Below are positions 24,601 to 35,978 of a DNA stretch of 64,000 nt, piece by piece. Made by a program: the position numbers and the translations under genes. Every line of letters starts with the position of its first letter. Position 1 is the stretch's first letter. Below the pieces are notes generated by a model. That model saw only the letters and a list, made by a program, of their open reading frames with translations. It was not told the origin of the DNA and did not search any database. This DNA is from Phlegmacium glaucopus (Eukaryota > Basidiomycota > Agaricomycetes > Agaricales > Cortinariaceae). The DNA is taken from positions 496,001-560,000 of the forward strand of contig MU130237.1 in the NCBI GenBank assembly GCA_015039465.1. The letters are read 5' to 3'.

Positions 24601-24832
24601 TTCCAACTCGGTGGGCAGGGGTCCATCTCCTGGGAGTCACAGATCCTACAGAAGATCCAGTTGTGTTAGTTAAAAGACTGGTATTCGATTGGGAATTGCT
24701 CCGCGATAATGGACTGGCTCCACTACGCGAAGAAGTTCGTTCTAACAGCCGAGTTTGGTATGCAAAGGGTGCTGAAGAGCTAGGCCTTGAACTCGTCGAG
24801 GCGTTGGATGACACAGAATTCGAGCGATCCAT
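18637..24832 (-). CDS. IQGAP-family scaffold (Rng2-like)
   Basis: A large multi-exon gene starting MDRSNSVSSNAS. Domain order: a Ser/Thr/Pro-rich disordered N-terminus (24832-23600); a calponin-homology domain (DKQRHLIQAYEYLCHV...CLGEELEFGVVELEDGLRNGVVLAKL); and one long exon (about 22813-21020) with about 13 IQ-like motifs (for example IIAVQAWARGYLARR, VVKIQSLFRAKEMRE). The RasGAP-related domain follows (VYRYINPAL-type segment near 20320, then PKTINLTAGKKNLAQISK). The last part is the RasGAP C-terminal domain, with a basic coiled coil (19348-19050) and a terminal ...LFLFQINKK. Fungal IQGAPs bind actin, calmodulin and light chains, and organise the cytokinetic ring. The GAP-related domain in IQGAPs usually lacks GAP activity. 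It is single-copy here and looks intact. Confidence 0.93.
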
Positions 24833-25689
24833 TCGTACTAACTATGTCATGCTAGAGCGAAGGCTCGTCTTCAAGAAGTGGAAGCTGTCCAACTGAGGAT
24901 GCCAGTTTTATTTAATTGACGTCACGTGCTAGCTTGCAGGCCGATTACAGTGGTACTAGTACTACTATCAGGAGTTTGTAATAGTCGATTTCCTCTCTCC
25001 CGCCGATAGTTAAGCCTTATATAAACGTGACTATCAATGTTTTCGTGAGGGAGAACTAAATGAACGAGAGTAGGATTTTTTACAGTGGTAGCCATCACTG
25101 GCACCTTTGATATGCGAAAGTCGGGCCAGATCTAGTCCGAGCGAATGGACGGCCTTTTATAAAATTTGGCAGAATATTTTCCTATTCCATGATACTCACC
25201 TTGCAAAAGTTAGTTGATTCCTTGCAGCGCAAAACATTGATTTTTGTGTTTTGAGAGTGACGCTTTGGCGCTGATCCGTTTTAAACTCCGAAAATAGCCA
25301 GTGCAAAGACGGGACTGCCGAAATGCGGAATCTGAAAATCTCATCACTTTTAAGTTACCTTGCTATTTTTTTATCTCCTGGAATTTTCGACTCCTCTCGA
25401 TTGTAAAGGTCTCGCATGGTCTATACTTCACCTATAAATACAAAAAAAATGTGGTCATGTAGCCAACTCGATACTACATAGTCTAGAGAGGTTTGAGGAT
25501 GGGAGGATGTATGCGCGCCATGGAATTCAGCCACCACTGAAATTACAAACTCCTGGTCATCCAATACCTTTATTGTTTCAACTTCAAGAACACCGAATTC
25601 ATAAGGATTACATTGTTCCGTTCCCGCCAAACTGTATCCTTATCACAAACGACCGTCCGAATCGTGGGTATAAGTATCTTATGAAAGAA
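24833..25689. other. Intergenic region upstream of IQGAP
   Basis: This 857-bp gap lies between two minus-strand genes. Its left end should carry the IQGAP promoter, with the CRE/E-box composite at 24917-24928. The right end should hold the 3' flank of the acyl-CoA synthetase. The remaining open frames have no protein character. Confidence 0.5.
24917..24928. promoter_or_regulatory. Composite CRE/E-box TGACGTCACGTG
   Basis: TGACGTCA (24917-24924) overlaps CACGTG (24923-24928), about 85-96 bp upstream of the IQGAP ATG. The first is the palindromic ATF/CREB-type bZIP site and the second a bHLH E-box. The overlap would make binding mutually exclusive or cooperative. Motif evidence only. Confidence 0.4.
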
Positions 25690-28445
25690 TCATAGCTTTG
25701 CAGTAGTAGTATTAGTTTGACCAGATCTTCTTGCCCACTCTTTTGCTGCCACCTTACGCAAGTCAACTTTGAGAATCTTGCCAGAAGGTGTACGTTCTAC
25801 CAGGGAAATTTAAATTGAGATTTAGACATTTAGGGTTCATACCAAATGGCTCGTCCTGCATGACAATCATGACCGGAACAGAAAACTTTGGTAAGCTGAA
25901 AAGACATTATTTTAATATCATGAACAATGTATACCTTTTCTGAGCGATGGATTTCAATGATGCTTCCGTTACCTCCCCTTTATACGCCGGCTTGATAAAA
26001 ACAACAGCTGAAACGAGTTCTCCTAGTCGTGCATCTGGAACGCCTACGGCGGCAACCTCTAAAACACGATCATCTGCGTAGAACGCATTTTCGACTGAAA
26101 CGGAATCCTGGATTCTGCTTAGGGTGACAATAAAGACTGAAATCGGAACTAACAATGTTCTCTCCGCCACGAATAATGACATCCTTAACTACAGACAAGA
26201 TATCAAGAAGACAAATATGCTTAATGCTAGTTCACTCACTTCTATCTCGAATATAGAGGAATCCGTCGTTGTCAAGTAACCCCAGGTCCCCTGTTTTAAG
26301 CCAGCCATCTTTCGTCAAAACCTGTGGACGCAGTCTATACATCCAAGTTGGAGCTTCTGAAGACGTCTTAACGAAACGACCTTATCAGTTGCCTCTGAAA
26401 AAAAACTGCATCAGCGCGGCCAAATATCTATCGAATCTGAAAAAGCTACCTTGATCCCTCCAATAACCTTTCATCACATTAGGACCTCTCAGCCATACTT
26501 CCCCGACAGTGCCTGGAGGAACACTGGTATCTCCATTCATTATGATGACGTCGTTTACAGGTGTAGCCAAGCCGCTGTTGTTGTGTCAGTTGCTTCAACG
26601 TTAATGTCGATAAGTAACTCACCAACTTGTTGGTCGTGCTACATAGTCTTCACCAGCTTGGAGAGGGTATATGTTTGAATGTTAAGGGAAAATGAGTTTT
26701 CGACATACCAAAACCAACAGCTGCGCCGTTTGTTTCTGTTAAGCCATAACCCTGACTCCTATGTGATTCTTTGAACGATAGACGACAGTAAAGCTCAATG
26801 ACACCAACATAACTGCCGCCGGGAAAGCCTTTCCAGCCCGCAAGGCAAGAGTGTCGGGGGCTGGAGAACCGCCAAAGATTATGGATTCCAGAGAGAGGTC
26901 GCCATCAGAAATATCTGTAAGGTCCGAGACTACCGAGGGTACACTGAAATGCAAATGATGTTGAATACTGTGTGAAGGACCAGAATAGTGGGTAAGACTG
27001 GTGCGTACCCTCCAGCGATAGCAACATTTTCATTCTTTATCAACCTAGCAAGACAGTTAGGGTATTTTGAGAAGATTAGCGACAATTATTCCACCTTGAA
27101 GCTATGAATGCGTAAGAGACAGAATCATGAGGTTATCAACTATACATTACCTTCTTTACGATCCCATTTTCGCATCAATACGATCTTCATACCAGACAGG
27201 GAGGCTAAAATCTACAAGATTGTCAGGGTTGGGGGTCCCGAAGGTTAGGGTTGAAAGAACCATACTACTGGAGTCGTTATACCAGCTACATGGAAAAGGG
27301 GTGCAGAGATTAGAATGCCTTTTTGAGGACCCGGAACTGGTTCAGGTATTTCTTCGCCTCTCCTCAAAATGGCTCGACGACCGGCAATTGTGACCTACCC
27401 AAGTAGTATGTTAAAAATGAACAGGTGTCTTCCCAGGGATGAAGATAGACTTGCGTTGATGATATTTGTGAGGAACTGGCGTTGAGTGCTTAAGACACCT
27501 TTCGGGTTTCCAGTAGTACCTACGATTGCTTGTACTCGAAACGTGTACTAGTAAGGGATGAGATACCCAATACCAACCTGATGTAAACAAAATAGTTGCA
27601 TTGTCTTCAGGGATCAATCCTAGATCCATATCGAGAAGCTTTCGTCCATCGCCTTTGAAGTCCTTCAAGGCCGAATCCCAGGTTTGCATTCCTTCCCAGA
27701 AGCCCTTCCCGTCGCAGGCTTCCAGAACCAAGATGCCTGAGCTTCCAGTTTCGGTAACGAGATTCTTGCTGATTGGCTCTAGCCTATCCGCGCATTCTGG
27801 ATCGACGATAATGAGCTTACACTGGATGTGTATGAGGCAATAACGGAGAGTGCCCTGAGGAGACCAACTATGCAGCAGTCAGAGACTAAAAGGAAGGATA
27901 AAGATAGCCACGAACGCGTTTGGCAAAGCCGAGATGGCACCTATGAGCTCTATTGAAAAAAAAAAACAGATCAAGGGGTCTTTCAGTATTGGAATTGACT
28001 TGCGACAGGCCCAGAATGCCACAATGTAATCAGGATAATTTCTGGCGCAGATGGCGACTCTGTCACCTAGTACAAACGTCAGAAGATACTTAATCTTAGA
28101 TGGAAAAGGAATCCTAACTTTTACGCACGTGATATACATCTTGAAAAAGGGCTGCAGCCTTCAGCGAGCGGTCAAATATTTGGGCGAAAGTGTAACGCTA
28201 CTTTTCAAAGACGATATAGGTATGTAGCCTCCTTGTGTTCATGAGCAGCCCAAATCCAGAAGGCGCGCAGGGAAGGCCACTGATTCTTATAGACACATTG
28301 AATCTGGCCGTCAAGGAGAATTGTCTCTATTTCCTGGATGGTTCCAGGAGGACACAAGAGTTGGTTCACTGCAGAAAAAATAGGCTAAGTATTCTAGGAG
28401 AGATAATAAACATTTACCTTGTGAAAGAGTTCGTTGAACGGGCAT
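25690..28445 (-). CDS. Acyl-CoA synthetase (AMP-binding family)
   Basis: Many exons encode an adenylate-forming ligase. The first exon, MPVQRTLSQ, splices in phase to VNQLLCPPGTIQEIETILLD. Landmarks are RYTFAQIFDRSLKAAALFQDVY, GDRVAICARNYPDYIVAFWA, the P-loop-like ATILFTSG-TTGNPKGVLST split by an intron near 27580, GEVWLRGPNVMKGYW, DGWLKTGDLGLLDNDGFLYIRDR, and the C-terminal lysine motif RTPSGKILKVDLRK. The enzyme activates a carboxylic acid with ATP to the acyl-AMP and transfers it to CoA. It resembles fungal fatty-acyl or 4-coumarate-CoA ligase-like proteins; chain length and substrate are not predictable here. The terminus ...SGQTNTTTAKL has no clear PTS1 (SKL-type), though AKL is close to one and could give weak peroxisomal targeting. 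Confidence 0.87.
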
Positions 28446-29088
28446 GTGTCAAGACAAGTTGTGAGAGAACGAATATCACAATGACAATCACATTCTCTTT
28501 ATACCGTACTTTATGTAGCCAGTATCATAGGTCCCCTAGAAGTCCTGTCTCGTGAAAACCCCCGGACCACGGTCAAGGAACCAAAATTTATCCGGATGAG
28601 GCCGTGTCGAAGTCGCAAAAGTCTCCCGTCGCAAAAATTTGGCAATGTGCACATTCCACAGCACTAAAACATGCCCAGTATATAGCATATAGTATAAAAC
28701 ATATTTCAAAAACGTACACTCCTCGATAATTGGAATCTCTGTTCCATAATACCATGTGATTACGTAATTTGATCGCTCTGTTTTGTTATTGCTCCTCCGC
28801 CTTTATTTTGCAGCGGCAACTCCGGCAGACACAACCTTTTGGGCTCAATCAGGCCACAAGAATAATGCTGCCAGCAATGAGCAGAATTTGACCACGGTAT
28901 CAAACGGCACCATCCTAGCCCTGAGCGCTGCAGCCTTGAAAGCTTCATCATTCATGTAAGTACTGGAGTCTACTGGTGGCCGCCGAAACTTGAAAGTTGA
29001 TCGATCAGGCTGGGAGCTTTCGAAGCCCGCAGTTGTGTCATCCTTTCCTATTTTAACTTTTAACTGTCACTTTTTACCCCTATTATAC
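28446..29088. other. Divergent promoter region, no gene seen
   Basis: This 643-bp gap lies between the divergent acyl-CoA synthetase and PPIP5K genes. It contains an imperfect GTCGCAAAA direct repeat (28610-28640). A plus-strand open stretch at 28810-28967 (AATPADTTFWAQSGHKNN...) has no start of its own and matches nothing I know. An ATG at 28990 is in frame with PPIP5K and would extend it by 33 residues; the extension looks like 5' UTR rather than protein. Confidence 0.45.
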
Positions 29089-32000
29089 ATGTACCCAAGG
29101 GACCGACAATCACATATCTACTTACACTATGCAGAAAGACCTTCTCATAGATCCAGCTCTATCGTCACGAGGTCTTCCTCCCCATCCTCAACGGGTTCCT
29201 ATTCCGATTTGGCATTAACCCTAGATTCAAGAGACTCAAAGTATGGATTTGATCGGTCTAATGATTTCTCTCTCAGTGACCCCTTCGATGATAGTAGACA
29301 TGTTCCGAATTCAAAGTCTGTCATATTGGGTGTCTGTGCTATGGATATCAAAGCACGAAGCAAAGCTATGAGGGAAGTTCTTACTAGATTAGTCGAACGA
29401 GCAAGAGGGGCAATCGAAGTCAAAGTCTTCGGTGACAAGGTCATTCTGGACGAAGGTAACAATTATTTCAGCTATTGCTATATCTCACTACAAATATTTC
29501 TATAGAAGTAGGAAATTGGCCACTATGCGATGTCCTCATTTCATTCTTTTCGACTGATTTCCCCTTGGACAAGGCCATCTCGTATGTTAGACTACGCAAA
29601 CCATTCTGCATCAATGACCTTGAGCCACAAGCGTTACTCTGGGATCGTCGTCTGGTTGGTGCGATTCTGGATCACCTTGGTGTACCTACTCCGAGACGCC
29701 TGGAGGTGTCCAGAGATGGTGGCCCAAAGGTTGATCCAGAGCTAGTGGAAATGGTTCAAAAGAAGTTGGACGTCGTTCTTGGCGGCTTTCTCGTGACTCC
29801 AGAAGTTTCACTTCGAGAGGATGGTAATGCTATTATAGTTGACGGCAAGGTCATGGAAAAACCATTTGTTGAAAAACCTGTCAGCGGAGAAGACCACAAT
29901 GTATATATCTACTTTCCAGGTGGTGGAGGTCGCCGACTATTTAGAAAAGTTAAAAAGCTTTCCATGACATCAAACTTCCACCAACTGATACAGATCTAGG
30001 TGGGCAATAAATCTAGCGAGCTCGATCCCACCCTGAATCATCCAAGGACGGACGGATCGTATATCTACGAAAAATTTGTTGATGTGGATAATTCGGAAGA
30101 CATCAAAGTGTACACAGTCGGAAAAGAATACACTCACGCAGAAACTCGCAAGTCACCCGTTGTCGATGGCCTTGTGCGACGTAATACGGAGGGGAAAGAA
30201 ATTCGGTATGTCCTCGCTAATTCTGTTGGTGTGAAAATGTCATCTTATTTCCTTTCAAGTTTTATTACAAGGTTGACAGAAGAAGAAAAATCCTGGGCAA
30301 ATAAAATATGTGAAGGCTTTGGGCAACGGGTCTGCGGTTTCGATATGCTTCGGTGCGAAAATGGACGTAAAAGTCTAGTTATTGACGTCAATGGATGGAG
30401 CTTTGTGAAAGGGAATGAAACGTATTATGGTGCAATTTATCCTTGGTCTCTTTAATACTCTCGTTATTCTAAATTCCGTTTGTCGTTAGACAAGGCAGCG
30501 GACATTTTGGCTGCTCTGTGCATGCGCCTTTCATTTTCATTGGAGAGGCCACTGCCAGCCGCACAAGTGGCAACCCAAGAAACACCGACTTGGCTTTTAA
30601 AGGCCAACGTTACTGTTTTCCGACATGCTGATCGTACACCCAAGGTCCAATTTCTACTATCTTCAACTTCTGCACAACGCTCACTTTGGTCTCAATTGGT
30701 AGCAAAAATTAAAGTTCAACTTCCCCATAGGGGAGCTTTGGACCCAACCTTTCGTAACGCTGCTAAACGGTGAAACAGAGGAGATTATATTGCGAGAAAA
30801 AGAACAACTTAGTCGGATTGCCACCGCCATTGAGGAAGCTCGGAATCTTGGGGCAAGCGGAGAAGAACTCAATAAATTGACGCAACTGAGCAACGCACTG
30901 TTTAGCAAGATCGACCTACCTGGAACAAAGGCTCAATTGAAGCCGGTTTACTCTAAACGACAGCTTGTACATGCGCGCAAGCTGACGAAGCTGACATTGG
31001 TATTCAAATGGGGTGGAGAGGTACCTTTTTATCTTACATTCCATCTACTATCATTCAATTGTCCCCAGTTTACGCATTCTGCCCGGTACCAATCCCGCGA
31101 CCTTGGAGAAAATTTAAAGAAAGACATATCTATCATGAGTAAGTAAGCACTTGGTATACGGAGTTGACATTCGATGACCTGGGCCTGTTAGATAGGGAGG
31201 TACTTCATAATGTCAAGGTAAGTTTTAATTTATATTATACGCTATGTCAGGTATAAATCAGCGGCTAGATATTCACTTCATCCGAGAGGCGGGTCATTGC
31301 TTCTGCCGAAATATTTGCGGCTGCCTTGCTCGATCCACAGCATCCCAGTTATTCAGCGCCTCATGCGCCCTGTGGTTCGCTAGATGGTCAAAATAGCGAA
31401 TTTATTAATAAAAATTTACCGCAGCAGAACCAACTGCAACTCAAGCCCATTCCTCTCAAACTAATTGTTCGCAAGGATCTTTTGGATGACTCCAACGCGG
31501 CAAAGGACCTCATGGATGACGTTAAGAAAAGGTTGAAGATATTGTTGCGCCCTGGCGAATCTGAAAAGAGGCCAGAGCTCACCTGGCCAAAGAGCATGAA
31601 GAAGGAACCTGTCGAGGTTGTAAAAGTGAGTTTGAAGGTTTTCAAGCCGCTAACTCTCACCTTGCAAAACATTAGGAAGTTATAGAACTTTTGAATTCGT
31701 TTAGAGACATTATGCGGCACAATTATGAATCCCTAGATGTGGACAAAATCCAGGATAGATGGTGACTTGATTGCTTTGTTTTGAGTCCTGTCAACAACTC
31801 AGCATATTTCCCCTAGGTGCTGCGGTGATGAACCATGGCTTTTCCGTGAGATATGGGAAAAACTTTTCGAAGATTTTTGCGACGTCGAACAGAAGAAATT
31901 CGACCCTTCACGCGTATGTGAATAGTTACGGGTATTCAGGCATCAAGTTGACCCAATTGCAACACTTTAGGTTTCCGAACTCTATGACACAATTAAATAC

Positions 32001-32892
32001 TGTGCTTTGCATCACAGAACCTTCTTATTTGCAATATTTGATGAACATGGATGTCAGGGACCCCGCACCGGACCCCACGACCGAAAAATCCACGAGCTAT
32101 ATGGACGTGCAAAAGCACTTTTTGACTTGGTGGCGCCGCAAGAGTATGGCATTGATCCCGATGAGAAGTCAGTACTTTTTCTTTGGAATACCATGAACAT
32201 TAGTCTAAACTTAATCCTAGGGAAGAGATCGGAGTGCTCACTTCTCTCCCTCTCCTTCGCAATGTCGTCTCTGATCTAGAAGCTGCTCGAAAAAATGGCG
32301 ACAGCTCTTTGACGCTGTATTTCACTAAAGAAAGTCATATCCACACTTTGGTTAACCTTGTACTTCTCTCTGGACTTCCCATTGCCAACCGTCGGATTCC
32401 TGAATTGGATTACGCGGTATGTAACCAGGGCAAGAAAAGGATTATTTTGTTTCTGATGGTTGTATGACTCTAGTCACATATCACTTTCGAGCTGTATGAA
32501 AGAAATCACGGACGAGGAAAATCTGACAAAGAATATTCCATCAAACTCTCGTTGAGCGAAGGGGCTCATTCATCAAATGTCTTGGATTCTACCCTAGATG
32601 CTCGCCATTCTCTTAACGTACAGCCCCGAAGGTCCGATTCACTTCACATTCGCAACCAAATTCATATGCTGATGCTACCTTAAGGAAACTTACACAACAC
32701 TTACCATACAGTCTTGTAATGGAGAAGCTATCAAAGCACTTTAATAGAGTGACTGAGGTATGTTTTGAACCAGCGATTTCCCCAGCAACTGAACAAGAGC
32801 TGCCTTAGAATGAGGATTTTTTTGAAGACCCTTTTGAGACGATAGAAGCGCCTGCCCTGGTTTCACCATTTGAAAGCAATGGCGACACATAG
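29089..32892 (+). CDS. Diphosphoinositol pentakisphosphate kinase (PPIP5K/Vip1/Asp1)
   Basis: Multi-exon. A short Ser-rich leader is followed by the ATP-grasp kinase domain: [90 protein letters not shown] and [13 protein letters not shown]. Then comes the histidine-acid-phosphatase-like domain with FRHADRTPK joined by splicing to [17 protein letters not shown]. It continues through [24 protein letters not shown]-type and [10 protein letters not shown] segments. The last two introns restore [10 protein letters not shown] and an acidic tail ending ...SPFESNGDT. The kinase domain makes 1-diphosphoinositol phosphates (IP7/IP8) from IP6/5-IP7 and the phosphatase-like domain opposes it, linking phosphate status to growth and the cytoskeleton. 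It converges on the next gene with only 77 bp between stop codons. Confidence 0.92.
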
Positions 32893-32969
32893 TATTACAA
32901 TATAGCTGAACACTCCTGCTGCACATATGCTCACCATGCTTTTAAAGTTGCATATAGATAGAGCCGTGC

Positions 32970-33853
32970 TTATAATTGAGGTTTATCATCCTCCTGCCAT
33001 AGCTGCATGCCAATCCTAGACCTCCCTTGACGTAGCTGTTCGGGATTCAGCTTAGAAAAGACCATTTCTGTTCCAACTGTCCCCATAGGAGATGGGTGAT
33101 CTACGTCGAATAATGCAGATTCTGAGTGTGACAACAATGCTGTTTGTGTGGCTAAGGCAGCAAAGGAATGCGTTGAATCGTGATACCTAAAATCATCAAT
33201 ATGAATTGAATAGACAATGAGAATATTGCCTTACAATCTATACAGCAAATAATGAGCGTCAAAATTTTGGCAGAGAAACAATATACTGACCGAAAAGCTT
33301 CTTGATTTAAACAGTCGGACTCTTGCAATTGATCCAACGCGTGCTTCTTGAACGAAACCTTAACCCAGTGGAGGACGTCAAATACATGGTGCTCCTTGGG
33401 CCTATATAAATCAGGAACCTTTGATCATGTCTTATGTAGCATTGTTACCTCCATGGTCGAAAACGAGGGCTTAGATTGAAAGAACCAATGGGAGAAATCA
33501 GAGGATGAAATACATCTGTTATAAAATCGACTGCTGGGAGGGTTTCTGGATAATTCTCCGGAAAGGACAGACGAAATTTCAAAACGGCATCAGCATAATA
33601 TCCTAAGCGAAACAAACTTTTTGTATACCAACACGATGTTTAACAGGGTTCCACAATACACACCTTGATGGACAAAGAAAACACCATCCCATATGAGAAC
33701 ATTGTGGGAAGATGGCAGGATATACATCCCCAATGGACAATGGCCAGTGTGTCGCAGTGATGCATACTCAAGGGATACAGCAGTACGGGTAAGGACGACC
33801 TCATGTCCAGATTGCGGGGCTGTTGAGGAACGAGGAACTCGACTGTTTTGCAT
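32970..33853 (-). CDS. Ubiquitin E2 variant, AKTIP/FTS-like
   Basis: Multi-exon, starting MQNSRVPRSSTAPQ. It has an E2 (UBC) fold: PLGMYILPSSHNVLIWDGVFFVHQG, then YYADAVLKFRLSFPENYPE, AVDFITDVFHPLISPIGSFN and the WVKVSFKK helix. At the place where E2 enzymes have HPN followed by the catalytic cysteine, this protein reads HPLISPIGSFNLSPRF with no cysteine. It is therefore a non-catalytic E2 variant. The layout and the long C-terminal tail resemble AKTIP/Fused-toes, which acts with Hook proteins and FHIP in dynein-driven endosome transport (FTS-Hook-FHIP complex, known in Aspergillus and animals). The tail ends GRSRIGMQLWQEDDKPQL. The AKTIP assignment is by overall resemblance. Confidence 0.75.
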
Positions 33854-33959
33854 TGGATTGTCAGGAGGGTAAGTAATATACTAAAGCAAGAACTTTGGCG
33901 TCTGTCTTACGTAAGAAAGCAGTTCAACCCACCGCGCCAATACCTTTGCTTCTGCACTA

Positions 33960-35850
33960 ATGCCAGACCAAGGAATTACTGATCTTACAACCGAGTCCCC
34001 TGCCCCACTAGCCATCGATACCCTAGATTCTAGCGTGAATCCTTCACGAGATGGCCGAAAGCCTAAGAGGAAAAAGAAATCATCAAATTCGAAAGCCTCA
34101 TCATCCCCAGGAACACCGGAGGAGGTTCCTTCAACTTTGTCATTGAGCGATTCAAACGAGCCTAATGCAAAATCAGACCATTCAACAAAACGGAAGCGAA
34201 TACGCGATGCGTCTGGGTTTTGTACAGAGTCCAATGACCACAAGCCCGACTCTGGGGAACCCGACAAATCTGACGGCCTCTTCTTCGTCGACCTTTCGCC
34301 CACTGTCATGCCCTCTATGACTGAACCCAAAGAACCGTCCCCAACCACGAATGTTGAAAACAAAAAGGTCGAGAAGTTGCTTTTACCTTCACATGTTACT
34401 GTTTTCGGGAATACACTGGTCGAGATTATACCGCAACCATTATCCGACTCGGATGACGATGAATTTATCAAATATCTCGACTATGAAGACACGAGGGTCT
34501 GTACACAGTCATCTTTTTGTACCCTCACTAGTTTATTCAAATATTTCTTCAGAATGTGCAACGATATTACGATGAGCCACCTGATCAAACAGCCGCCCTT
34601 GACAGGACTGTTTGCAAAAATTGTGGGGCAGAAGGCGAACACAAGACTTCTGCTTGTCCAGTACAAATTGTGAATAGTTGCTGTGTTTTTATCGTTCTAT
34701 GTCTAATATCTGTTATTTAGTGCCTGACCTGTGGCGCCCGCAATGAACATTCAACACGATCTTGTCCAATCAGTAAGGTATGCTTTACCTGTGGAATGAA
34801 GGGTCACATCAATGCTGTAGGTTGTTCGTAGACGACTTATAATCCCTAGGTCTGATTCATTTCGCAGAACTGCCCAAATCGACACTCAGGACGTAATTAC
34901 ACGGCGATGCGAGACGATGATTGCTCTAGGTGCTCCTCTGCTCATCACAAGACAAATGCATGTCAAGACACATATTTTATTTTATTCCATTCCATTACTT
35001 ACTATTCGATTCATTATAGGAGTGTCCAACTTGGTGGCGTCTATATGAGTATTTGGCCAGCGAGGACCAGACGAGGACCTTTGCTAGGCGATTGTCAAGA
35101 AAAGGTGTAAAACTTGGTCAAGGGGGCGAAGGATATGTGGCTGACGATGAATGGTGTTACAACTGTGGAAATTCTGGTCATTGGGGAGATGTGGGTGCTA
35201 ATTTCTATTCTATTGGGTTAATTTCTGCTAATATGGATCTACAGGATTGTTATGAACTCTCAAACACTCGTTCACTCGGCGAATATTCAGCGTTCAGTAA
35301 CCATAACGTAATGACGGGTCCATTCTATGATCCAAACCAGGAACCAAAATCGCCATCTTCGAGATCTCGTACACGAGATTGGGAACAGGTGGACCAGATG
35401 TTTAATTGGGGAAAAGATGCTCCTGACCGTGTAGGTCGGCAAGCTAGAGTGAAGTCAATGGCGGCTCTTGAGCAAAAGAGTCGACAAGCTGAAGACGATC
35501 CTGATGACTGGTTTGGAAAGAAATCTGCCAGGGCACCACCCCGTTATCCTCCTCGAGAACCGAAAAAGATGTCTTTTGGAAAGTCTTTTACTGACGAACG
35601 CCAGTATGCCCCCCCAGCTGATCGCCCCCCGAGTCTTTTAACTCGGCTTGGCGGTGATTATCATCATTCAAATTCGCGATCACACGATATAAACCGGCAC
35701 TCTGAAGGTCGACAACCACCTCGTAGATCAAGGAATAAGAATGACCATCGCCATCAACGCGAGGAGAGATCTGGTTCAAGCGCCCTTGCAGATGGACACC
35801 GAAAGGATATTCCAACTGGCCCTCGTTACAGAGGCGGATATGCAAGATAA
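33960..35850 (+). CDS. Air1/2-type zinc-knuckle protein (TRAMP subunit)
   Basis: Multi-exon. A lysine/serine-rich N-terminus (KPKRKKKSSNSK) and an acidic stretch precede five CCHC zinc knuckles spread over short exons: CKNCGAEGEHKTSAC, CLTCGARNEHSTRSC, CFTCGMKGHINANC, CSRCSSAHHKTNEC and CYNCGNSGHWGDDC. The first two have a five-residue gap before the histidine rather than four. The C-terminus is Arg/Ser/Pro/Gly-rich, ending TGPRYRGGYAR. Five tandem knuckles with an acidic N-terminus and RS/RG-rich tail match Air1/Air2, the RNA-binding subunit of the TRAMP polyadenylation complex that feeds RNAs to the nuclear exosome. The divergent AKTIP-like gene starts 106 bp upstream. Confidence 0.85.
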
Positions 35851-35978
35851 CAGGCATAGGACTCAGATGAAAGATATTTCTTGCTTGTCTATATGATTTG
35901 AATTTGTTTTGTAAGGGTTCCTTCAACCATCTACCAAGAGTAAGTTTGCTCCGTCTAGTTGACCACCACCAGTCCAAT

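Noticed and set aside
28990..29088. Upstream ATG extending PPIP5K by 33 residues
   Set aside because: The extra segment is hydrophobic and cysteine-bearing without family resemblance; the ATG at 29089 is a simpler start. It is not excluded.
30630..30780. Apparent early stop after RHADRTPK in PPIP5K
   Set aside because: An intron (GTCCAA...TTGGTAG) joins RTPK to [17 protein letters not shown], the expected family sequence.
33881..34471. 196-residue minus-strand open frame
   Set aside because: It is antisense to the first exon of the Air-type zinc-knuckle gene, which has clear family motifs in the sense direction.
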